NCBI GenBank assembly: GCA_905220665.1
Contig: CAJNAR010000001.1
Span: 62,001 to 126,000 of the forward strand
Length of the DNA: 64,000 nucleotides
Direction of reading: 5' to 3'
Source of the DNA: Albugo candida
Taxonomy: Eukaryota; Oomycota; Peronosporomycetes; Albuginales; Albuginaceae
The notes beneath the pieces were generated by a model. That model was not told where the DNA came from and did no database searches. It worked only from the letters and a program-made list of their open reading frames with translations. A program made the position numbers and the translations under genes. Positions 24,858-34,458 of this stretch are shown piece after piece. Each line of letters begins with the position of its first letter. Position 1 is the first letter of the stretch.

Positions 24858-27800
24858 ATGGAATGGGAACTGGATACAATGAAGGAAGATATGTCACAAA
24901 GATGTGAATCAAAGGATGTGAAGGCAACCAGAGGCGAAAGGCGCACGAACTTCCGCGAAAGAATAAGGGATAATGATTCCGGTACTTTCCGCCAGATACG
25001 AGCTGAAAAAACTATGGGTAATAGCTCGAGCGCGCGAACACGTTTTAAGTGTTTGAAGTGTGGAAGTTCGGAGCGTTCCGTTAGAAGCTGTCCGAAGTGT
25101 GGCCCTGGAGAAGCGGAAATACTACTGAAACAACGCAAATCGCAGACCGAAAAAATGGATGTTGTTTCAAGAGTACAAAAAGCAGCTAGTCAAGACTCCA
25201 GCGGAGAGGTAAAGACCAGAGTGGATAGAATTGCGAAGGTGAACACATTATTGGATTCGGGATCGGATTGTCGCATGGCATCAGCGGGTCTGGTAAAAGC
25301 ACTTTCAAAGGAGAAATTTCTTGCGATCAAGGAACTAAAAAGCCTAGTGAAAATCGAAACCGTGGGGCAGACACCGTTGTGGGTGAAAAGAAAAGTTCTA
25401 CTGCAGTGTGTTGAGTTTAGCACAAGTGGAGGGCCGCTGGTGTGGAGAAATCTGGAAATGCTCGTAAATGAGGAAGACGAGTCGATGTCAATAATAATGG
25501 ATAGACATTTAATGGAGAAGATGGGCTATTCAGTGATGGTGATTCTGGAAGGGGCCAGAAAAAAGCAGAGCATATGGTATGAGGAGAAGGAAACAAAACA
25601 CACTACTCCGGGGTGCAACTCGCTGCAAGTTTGCGAAGATAAACTCTTCGAAGATGAACCCAGCGATAAGAAGGAAGAATACTTATTTACACCAGAAGTG
25701 GAACCAGGAGATACACAGAAGGATCGTATTCATACCATCTTGGAGAAGAAAGTAGCAGAAGCAAAAGTCGCAGGTGCCCAAACTGAATCGGTAGATCGTT
25801 TGAGGGACTTATTGTTCAAGTATCAGGATGTGTTTCGTGTAGAGTTTGCCGTGGATCCTCCGGTCAAGGTTAAACCTCTCAAGGTCAGATTAGAGGATGG
25901 TTCAGCCGCTATTATGGCAAAATCCAGGCGATATCCACCTCTTCATAGGGATTATATGGATACACATTTATCGGAATTAATGACGGATGCCGTTGCTTAT
26001 GCGCAACAGGTGGCTGAAGAAGTTATGAAACTAGTGCTCGGGAAAGGGGTTCACGCATGGTTGGACGATGTTCTCGGATATGCAAGTACAGATGCGCAAC
26101 TCCTGGATATATCAAGTGTGGTATTACAGAGATGCAATACGTACGGTGTCAAACTAAACCCAGAAAAATGTGCATTCATCGCATATTCAACAATGTGGTG
26201 TGGGGAGAAAATTTTAAGTGAGGGGATAAGTCACTGTGACAGTCGCGTACAAGGCCTGTGTGAACTGGAGACTCCAAAGACGGCAGCGGAGCTGCAGCAA
26301 GTTTTGTGTGCGGTTCATTGGATGCGAAACAACATTCCAAACTATACCACATTGGTGAAAGATCTACATGAAGTTCTAGAAGCAGCAGTAAAGGCGGCGG
26401 GTGGTCGAAAAAAGAGAAACCTCATCCATGTGCTATTAGAAGACGACGGATGGACAGCTAAACAGGATGAATGTCTCACAAATGTGAGGAAAGCATTATG
26501 CGAAATGGTGTCTCTGGCACATCGAAAAGAAACATGGGATGTATGTGTCTATTCGGATGCATCGCAAGATCAATGGGGAGCTATAGTTACGCAGTTTGCT
26601 CCAGGAGATTTGTCCAAACCAAGAGCGGAGCAGGACCATTTCCCTTTGGCGTTTATCAGTGGTTCATTTCGAGGGTCGATGTTGAGATGGGCAATCATCG
26701 AGAAAGAAGCCTATGCAATAGTGGAAACCTGTAAAAGATTGGAGTATTTATTGCTGAGAGCATGAGGCTTTCATATCTTCACGGATCATAGAAACTTACA
26801 CTTCATCTTCGACCCAAAGAGTATTGATAATAATATGGCTCGATATAGAGCTGACAAGCTACAGCGTTGGGCCATGGTGTTACAAATGTTTCGATATATT
26901 GTGGAGCATGTGACCGGTACAGAATTCATTTGGGATGACCTACTATCCAGATGAGGATGCGGAAGCAATGAAGTTGTAAAGTGGGAAAAAACGAAATGTT
27001 GTGTATTGGCAGTTGTCGACAATATCTCGCCGCTACAAAGTAACGAGTTTGAATGGCCATCGCTGGAGAAGACGAGAGAGATTCAGCAAAGCGATATAGA
27101 GACACATAGCGATCCAAATCTCATAATGGATGCCCAGAGGCGGCTTTGGAAGGATGAAGGTGGACGTATATGGATACCGGACAATGCTATTCAATTGCAA
27201 ACGCGAGTGTGTGTGGTAGCGCATGCTGGACCCGCCGGTCATCGTGGAATTTATACGACCTTCGACATATTATCGAAATATGTGACATGGAAAACTATTA
27301 GAGCTGATGTGAAGAGCTTCGTAAACAAATGCTTGCATTGTTTCGTGGCAAATGGACAAATATGTCCGCGACCATATGGGGAAACACTACATGCGACGAA
27401 ACCAAATGAAGTTTTACATTTTGACTTCTTGTCGATGCCAAAAGGTTTGCAAGGCTACAAGTATGTACTCGTCTTAAAAGACGATATGAGTGGTTTCTGT
27501 GAACTTTTCCCAGCAACAGTGGCGAATACGGAGGTGACTATTCAAGCATTTATAAATTGGTTCAAGCGATATGGTGTCGTCTTCTTATGGGTTTCGGATC
27601 AAGGATCGCATTTTAAGAATGCAGTTATGGAGAAGCTTCGAAAAATTTTGGGGGCCCAACATCATTTTGTAACGGCTTATTGTCCGTGGGCAAACGGCAC
27701 ATTTGAGGTAATGAATCGGCAATTATTGAAGTTGATGCGGTCATTATTGAGTGAGCAAAAACAACGGATTGTAAATTGGCCAGGTTTATTATCACTATGT

Positions 27801-28295
27801 CAATCTTCAATAAATCAGCTACCGTCACGTCGACTTGGAGGAATTGCCCCTGTCACGGCTTTCACTGCGTTGCCACAGAAGGACCCAGTCAGCGTACTGT
27901 GTCAACCATCGGTATTACAAGGCATCACCGCGTTTACCGAACATGACCTAAGTGCAGTTCAGCGTCAGCATGGGTCAGAATTGCAGGGTACATTGGATGG
28001 TATGCACAAACAGTTGTCGGAAGCTTCTCGTAAAAAGAATGCAGCTGCACGGCGCAGACACGCACAGAAACATGGCGTTTCTCCCGTGAACTTCGAAATT
28101 GGCGATTTCGTGCTTGCGGGACGTGTTACAAGGCGTACTAACAAATTGATACTTCAGTGTTATCGAGTGGTGGCGATGTTAAACGGCTGGACTTATGACG
28201 TTCAGGTATTGATGGCGCCATTCAGTATCATCACAAGACATGTCAGCAGGTTGAAGGTTTTTCGAGAAAAAGATCTGGGGTCTCACAGGACTTGA
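24858..28295 (+). pseudogene. Gypsy pol: protease, deleted RT, RNase H, integrase
   Basis: One reading phase throughout, interrupted by TGA at 26763-26765 and 26952-26954. The protease has NTLLDSGSDCRMAS. The reverse transcriptase begins (SRRYPPLHRDYMDTHLSELM) and then jumps directly to TDAVAYAQQVAEEV, so the fingers and palm between these motifs are missing. The catalytic region that remains reads HAWLDDVLGY. RNase H has VYSDASQDQWGAIV and, after the first TGA, GFHIFTDHRNLHFIF. Integrase has its His/Cys finger (HAGPAGHRG ... CLHC) and the D,D,E residues in FDFLS, VSDQGSHFKN and NGTFEVMNR. The second TGA sits where related elements have Trp after DLLSR, a G-to-A change. Confidence 0.85.
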
Positions 28296-28552
28296 CGGGC
28301 TACATCGTGTACGCGAACGGTGGACATTTAGTGAGCCGTTTCTTGGACTGCCGTCTCAATTCGGATACCCATCAGTGGGAGGTGCTCGTGCAATGGATGG
28401 GATTGGACGACTCGGAAAATAGCTGGGAGCCAGCCAGTGTCCTTCTTGAGGATGTCCCGACCTTATTGCGGAAGTGGGTTTCCAACGAGCCGAAAGCGAC
28501 CGCAATGCGAAGTTTCATCCTCGTTGAAACTTCAAGAAGGAGAGGGAAATGA
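28292..28552 (+). pseudogene. Chromodomain of the gypsy element
   Basis: In a different phase from integrase and overlapping its end. The core reads FLDCRLNSDTHQWEVLVQW ... SENSWEPASVL, the chromodomain pattern of aromatic residues and WEP. In chromoviruses this module binds modified histone H3 and guides integration. The phase change could be an original -1 arrangement or a frameshift. Confidence 0.75.
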
Positions 28553-28807
28553 TGAGTTAGGTAGTACCGTTTACGTATCTAGTTAGGAACCGGTTACATC
28601 TCCAACGTATTGGGTTCGGAACTGGGCTGATATCTTTCTAGATATCGGTCCAAGGTATCTTATAGATTTACGTAAGGAGAGAACTTAACAAAAAATATAC
28701 GTACTTTTCATCAAGAAAGCAAGAGTCAACCAAGCTATCGACGAAGTTGTTGTCTGGATTGCTTGACGGAGGATTTGTGCGAGACAAATCACGACGAAGA
28801 CACAACA
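28553..28807 (+). repeat. 3' LTR of the gypsy element
   Basis: Same ends as the 5' LTR. It has an extra stretch (AGATATCGGTCCAAGGTATC region near 28640-28665) absent from the 5' copy, so either the 5' LTR lost it or it arose by local duplication. Confidence 0.9.
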
Positions 28808-29822
28808 ACTCGACAGGTGAAACTAAACGCGTTAAAAATGTTACAGTATAAGTTCCAAGGTAGACTGTGGCATTCATCCGGTAAATGCCGATCCTCCAAG
28901 TGTTTTCGGCATCGACCTTGCAGAAGTACTTTAAAACTTTGACGTAGTCTAGCTGTAGATCATTCTATTCCATCCTACGGTATTCCTTTTTGCAGCACAG
29001 CTTTGCTGCTTCTCGTCATAGACGATATCACTCTTACCATTCGAGAAGTCGAGAACGTTTATTTCTATTATTTACTTTTGCTTGCTCACCTTAAAGCCGT
29101 TTCTCATGGCCTTCCTGTCTAATTATGTATGCAATGTGGCATCTCAACGGTGTGATTCTGCCCCTGGGGAAGTTTTTGTTCATCACAAAGCGGGAATCTA
29201 GGCACGAAGCTCAAAAGAAGCAGAATTTGCTTGTCTATTGGCCTTCTTTTTGACACTGTCCAAATGGCATCTCATAGAAACCTTGACTCCCTGATGGCGG
29301 ATCATTGAATTTGGAATCACAGGCAAATTGGTTGTTAAATTTCGGAGGCATTCATTTCATATATTAAGAGAGCTAATGCATAATTTGACGCCGTGAAGCG
29401 CACGATGCATCTTCTGCTAATCGGTACTCGGTTAGTACTTATTCCACCATGGACGTCTCCAAAAAGCTCGCGAGATCGAAGGGTCAGACAAGGGAACCGA
29501 ACATCTGTGCATGCTTCTATCGTAAAAGCTAGGATATTTGCTGATCCACTTGCGCATCAGATCAATCCTAATCGACCACGTCTATCACACAATCACATCT
29601 CCAGATGATCTAATTAAGCACGCGCCTAGACCCATACAGCGAAAATTGAATGCATTCTGTGAGGTACATGTGACTTCTAACAAGCCCATACTTGATAGGA
29701 ACGCTGTTTCTCATGCATCTAGCCGGTAAGCAAAACTTCAGGTAACAACATTTGACAATCGTGTAGAGTTAAGGAATCGATGATTCGCATTGAAAGAACA
29801 TTTTTCTTTGCGATCAATCTTT
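28808..29822. other. Intergenic between gypsy 3' LTR and ZIP gene
   Basis: About 1 kb downstream of the ZIP gene's stop. Short frames at 29393-29608 and 29538-29729 show nothing recognisable. It may be 3' flanking DNA split by the transposon insertion. Confidence 0.45.
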
Positions 29823-31022
29823 TTACTCTAGAAATGTTATTCCTATCATCAATAAAACGCCAGCGATAAAAGCGAACACCTCTTTCACAGTTTGCCAAAT
29901 AGAGCAATCTTCTAGCAGCTGTGGAAGAATACTTGAACAAGCAATGTATATGAAACCACCAGCAGTGAATGGAGAAATCCAAGCGGAATCAGTATCTCCA
30001 GCACTTTCGATAAGCAATCCTAGTACTGTTCCAATCATGGCTCCCAGTGCAGTCAGAACTTGAAGGTAGATTGCTTCTCGACGCTTAAACCCCGACTGAA
30101 TCAGGATTGCAAAATCCCCGAGCTCGTGAGGCAGCTCATGCAGTAGAATTGCTATTGTGGTTTGCCAACCGCTTCCCCGCAGGAATGTCGCGCCTATTGC
30201 AAGCCCATCAGTAAAATTGTGGGAGAAATCTGCAACAAGATTCAAATATCCACTTGCTGCGATATTTCGCGTGTTAGGCTCCATTCGAGCAGACTGATTG
30301 AGGTTATTGACCTCGACATTGATATCCGCTTTGCATTTTGAAAGTCGTCTGGTGACGGAGGACAATGGTGGTGTAGTACCAGATAGCTTCTCGGTATGAT
30401 CTGGTTTATTTACTGAAACGGAATCGATTACTGAATGAGAATGAGATCCATGTTTGAGTCGTACCACTTTATCTAGAACAAAAAAGCCCACAATACCTGC
30501 AATCGTCCACAGCCAAGCCCTCAGGTCTGACAGAGTGTGACTATGCTTATAGTTCAATGAAGTTCCATGATCGGAGAAAGATTCATCGTGATGAGTATGA
30601 ATTGACATAGAGTGAGGCATAAGATGTAAAAATGCATCTCCTAGTAATCCACCTGCTGTAAATCCCAAAAACGCCCGCAACGAGTTTTTTTGCTCAAGCC
30701 TGGAGCCAATCCCAGTCGGTATGAAGATGAGAAATGCTATTGGAACGGATCCAATTATAACGGTAGCCATAACTGCTTCTAACCACACACTCAATGCATA
30801 TCGTGTCAATTCGATTTTTTCATCCGGATGATGTTGATGATGTTTGGATTGTTGCTCCTGTTCCACAAAATCTGCCCTGTTCTCAACAGATTTAACTGGT
30901 AGATTTCTTATTGCTTCGTCTTCAAAAGCGTTGTCTTGAATGACATTAGACCCTCCATTGGTACCTAATATCATCACGAGAAGCGCACCTATAACAAACA
31001 TGTGGAATTGTCTGCCTTCCAT
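29823..31022 (-). CDS. ZIP-family zinc transporter (LIV-1 type)
   Basis: ZIP proteins move zinc and related divalent metals into the cytosol from outside or from organelles. The single-exon product is 399 aa. It has a hydrophobic N-terminus (VIGALLVMILG, likely signal), a His-rich region (KHHQHHPDEK), several membrane helices, a second His-rich loop (HTHHDESFSDHG) and a third (KHGSHSHS). The defining motifs are HNFTDGLAIGATF on helix 4 and HELPHELGDFAILI on helix 5, the LIV-1 subfamily metal site. Length and motifs are closest to SLC39A7/ZIP7-like or ZIP13-like proteins, often in the ER or Golgi, but location is inferred only. The ATG at 31022 is the first in frame and the stop at 29823 follows the last helix. 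Confidence 0.92.
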   Translation of the reverse strand: MEGRQFHMFVIGALLVMILGTNGGSNVIQDNAFEDEAIRNLPVKSVENRADFVEQEQQSKHHQHHPDEKIELTRYALSVWLEAVMATVIIGSVPIAFLIFIPTGIGSRLEQKNSLRAFLGFTAGGLLGDAFLHLMPHSMSIHTHHDESFSDHGTSLNYKHSHTLSDLRAWLWTIAGIVGFFVLDKVVRLKHGSHSHSVIDSVSVNKPDHTEKLSGTTPPLSSVTRRLSKCKADINVEVNNLNQSARMEPNTRNIAASGYLNLVADFSHNFTDGLAIGATFLRGSGWQTTIAILLHELPHELGDFAILIQSGFKRREAIYLQVLTALGAMIGTVLGLLIESAGDTDSAWISPFTAGGFIYIACSSILPQLLEDCSIWQTVKEVFAFIAGVLLMIGITFLE

Positions 31023-31690
31023 AGTTGTGGTACACAGGAACGATGAATCAGAATATCCTCAGATCGAGCTTGCGAATGTATCTGATAATAAGAGAATAAA
31101 ATTTTTTTCCAAAACATGAAAATCAAGGAGGCATTTCGTGTTTCGCGATGTTGGCGAAAGGAAACAAAGCTTGTTTGTCTATTTATGTGAGATCGGCTCG
31201 ATCAAAGCAGGCTGTGATACACAAGTATCGACAAAAATAGATCTCCTGGTGAGCTTCGTATAAACCTCGCTCAACTCGAAGGATGCAATAACACGCATTA
31301 TTTCGTTTCATAATCAAACAACAATCTGATCCCCAATGTTAATGTTGATGCATTCTAATATTTGGTATGACACCTTGTCGTTGTTTACCAAATACTTTGC
31401 TGGTCTCGAACATGAACATATATGCCTGACAAATTGGAGGTGAAGCCCTCCAAGAAAATGCTTTTATTTCTCATTCCAGCTATGATGTACCGGCTAGTCC
31501 GTGTTACGATTTTGAATAAAGGTGTTTCCTTTTTCCCAGAAATTCTGAACAAATAAGTGAATCTTCAGACTGAATTGATTGAAAATCATACGTGGCGTCG
31601 AACCAGCTACTTACTGTTGACAAAGCTGAAAGCCTAATTTATCGTCACTATGTCGCACAGAATGTCATTAAAGCAAATTCAGTAAGCAGA
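31023..31690. other. Intergenic upstream of the ZIP gene
   Basis: Between two minus-strand genes; it should hold the ZIP promoter and the 3' end of the RNase III-like transcript. AT-rich, no coding feature seen. Confidence 0.4.
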
Positions 31691-34422
31691 TCATCCCTTA
31701 AAATCAAACCTACGAAGCCCAAACAAGCATAAAGCTTTTGCGCAGGCGGCCTCTTGGGCAGCAGATACAGAGATTCCTCGCCCTCTTGCGACCATGAAAT
31801 CGTTTACATACAAAGCTACTGCAAAACGACCGTGGGAGTCAGCAGAATTGATGCGAAGTCTCTTGAATGTACACCGAGTGCGTTTGCGGTTCAGTTTATC
31901 CCATGAAAGCAGATAACGTCCGAACGATTGTATCGGACTCTGCCACTCGCGCCTTTCGATCACTGCAACAATATCATCCAACATAACACGTTTTAGCATT
32001 TGCGTGACGAATGCCAAACTACCGTCGTTCTCCAGGAATAAGAATCCCAAAGTTGCATTAAAAATTCGAACAAGTATATCAACATTGATATCTGTTTCTT
32101 CTTCCGGGTCGTCAGAAAATAAAGGAAGCAAGTGAAGAAAACCTGCCTTTCTGATTGTTGCGAGCCGTTGTTCATTATTTGTGGCGCATGAATGAACTCG
32201 GGGTAGCAGTTCATCTTTGGAGCATGGAAATGCGTGGATCAGAAAAACTGCTACGACCATATCAATCATCGCTTCTCCAAGGTGCATTATCCATAAAGAC
32301 TCCATAACTTTGATTGAACGTGCCGTAACCTCTAAATTCGACCAGCAATTTTTGATGTTCTGAATCCAATGACTGATCCTTACAATCTTCACATCCGTAA
32401 ATGTGGTGAATTGTTGGTGAAATGCATCTGTATACGTGGACTCTATAGATCGTTCTAATTGAGAATTTGAGCTATTTCTCACAACTTTTATGATTTTCTC
32501 GACTCGAGTGAAAGCTAAGCGGAGTTTTTCCGCATTCGATTTTTCTGAAAACTCGATCAAGAAAGCTTGACAACGCTCGATTCCAGATTCCAAGTAGATT
32601 GCGCCGATCAGCGCTTTAATGCAATTTTCAAGCATGCTCTGCTTGGTTTTGCTACAACATGGAAAGGAGCTAAACACAGCGTGCAAAGTCAACAATTTTT
32701 GAGCTCACCTCTTCAATGTGGAAAGATCAAACGCGCTCTGTAGAATAGAGTCCATACCCGCTGATTCAGCAATATATTTCACTGTTGCATCCAGGGTACG
32801 GATCGATAATTCTTCCGCATGATTTTCATATACGTCCGTTGTGTCGGTATATAAAGAGGATGCTGCTAGGAATTTGAGCACTTCATTTCCGAGAAATGCT
32901 AAGCGGTCTTGAGAGCATGGTTTGATTGCAGCTGAATCTTGCCTGTGATTCTGCTTTGTGTGATCACGATCATTGTCAAATTTTACAAATTTTCGTTTTT
33001 TTAAGTTGGCTTCTGGAATGAATATGTGTCCCATCCGAACTCTTGCAATCGTGGCCTCTACAGTATTGACGCTTTGCATTCCTACATCGAAGAAGGAAGT
33101 ATGTGTGCAGGCACGAAGCATCAAGGCCATATCTCTCGGTAAGCTCTTGAAGTTTTTTGTGAAGCTAAAAGTGAGTTTACAGTGCCGAACGTGCTTGAGA
33201 ATTACTGGCATTGCTGCCCCGAGCTCAAATACATCTGTACGTAGACCTGTCAAGTTGCACAGCTCAGGATCCAACGAATGAGTCTCTTTCTCTACTTTTG
33301 GAGGTATCTGAAGAAATGGTCCTTTCTCTTCCCATCTAGTGATAAGTTTTGATTTACTGGATCCGTCGGAGCCTTTTCCAATATGTTGCAAATGGATAGA
33401 TGGTAGTGATTCAGCATCTTCACTACTCTTCGGGAGCTCGCTGTTCAAATCTTTTCGATCTTCATGTTCCAATTTGGCAGAGCAGCCTTTTTTTACAACA
33501 GCATCAACACGAAATGCTGCAGGCTCACCATTCACCCGAGTCGAAACAATACAATCAATCAGTTGGGAAGACTTAAATTCCGCGAGAAATGCGGTTGCTG
33601 CAAATCTGGAAGTCATCTCTAAATATTCCAAAATTCTTGTCAAAGGCAGTAGGGAACCAGAACCAAAGCCAATTCGACGAGGATCATGCAAAGCTTCCAT
33701 ATTCTCTACAGTTGCATTCGTGACAAGAATAAAACGTGGAATAATATGAAAATCTGCCACTTCATCCACGTGCCCAAACGGAAGATCATCTCGACGTGAA
33801 TATAAATGCATGGGTTGAATACCAAGCAGCTGAGCAAAAATATAATGCTGTAATAAATACAGTGCTCTGCTTTCTTGTGGTTTTATGTATTGCCTCTCGT
33901 CGTTCTCACCTTTCAATGACAATAGAGCCGATGGTATATCTTCCGGTATGTATGTTATTTTACATTTGATGTCGTGGCGAGTGTACTCGAGCTACAATAA
34001 AAGATCTGTGATCAGTACTGGTACGGTATTATGCGAGGTTAGCGGCAACCCCGACTTTAAAAAAACATTGCGTACAGCTGGAATCTTCGGAGGCATCTCG
34101 TTTTGATTATGATACAATACAAGAAAGCCATCGAAAAGATAAACTTCATTGCTGAATCGGAAAGCTGTCTTCTCCCCACAACGTGGATTTGCTACATTCA
34201 AGATAAAGAAATCTCACGTCTGATCGAAGTTGTATAACAAAATGTTGATGTACCTTCCGCTTCCCACTTGAGACGTAAGCCCATCAGAGCATCACAAGAA
34301 GACGATACGAAAAGGAGATCATTTGTAATTCGTTTTTGTCCATCAATATCAATAGCATTCGCTCCATATACTGCGCTCATGTGATGTGACGTAGTTGTTC
34401 GATCGCCATTATTGCATGACAT
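31691..34422 (-). CDS. Protein with two degenerate RNase III domains and a dsRBD
   Basis: Exons: 34422-34254, 34191-34025, 33991-32709 and 32651-31691; introns 62, 33 and 57 nt with matching phases. The N-terminal part (FSNEVYLFDGFLVLYHNQNE) is unassigned and could be a platform/PAZ-like region. The first RNase III-like domain reads DRLAFLGNEVLKFL, then, across the last intron, LENCIKALIGAIYLESG. The second reads IMHLGEAMIDMVV ... CATNNEQRLATI and IFNATLGFLFLEND. A C-terminal dsRNA-binding domain ends GRGISVSAAQEAACAKALCL. Compared with the RNase III consensus ERLEFLGDAVL and LADxxEALIGA, all catalytic Glu/Asp positions in both domains are replaced, except a D-to-E change in domain 2. So this should bind RNA but probably not cut it. 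The order recalls Dicer/Drosha C-termini without a helicase. Confidence 0.8.
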
Positions 34423-34458
34423 AACTGAAAATACTGAAAATTAACGATATCGACTCAA
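34423..34458. promoter_or_regulatory. Very short divergent intergenic region
   Basis: The ATG of the minus-strand RNase III-like gene (34422) and the ATG of the plus-strand PHD gene (34459) are separated by only 36 bp. Both core promoters must therefore overlap, or lie inside each other's 5' regions. No TATA element is clear. Confidence 0.6.

Larger units (their letters stand above)
23809..28807 (+). mobile_element. Ty3/gypsy LTR retrotransposon (chromovirus), defective
   Basis: About 5.0 kb bounded by two LTRs, with a purine-rich tract (about 28531-28551, AAGAAGGAGAGGGAAATGA) directly before the 3' LTR. Order: gag remnants, protease, reverse transcriptase, RNase H, integrase, chromodomain. 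Integrase after RNase H makes it Ty3/gypsy; the chromodomain makes it chromovirus-like. It is defective: gag is frameshifted, the reverse transcriptase has an internal deletion and pol has two in-frame TGA codons. A target-site duplication is uncertain: CAACT occurs at both edges but overlaps the LTR ends. Confidence 0.92.
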
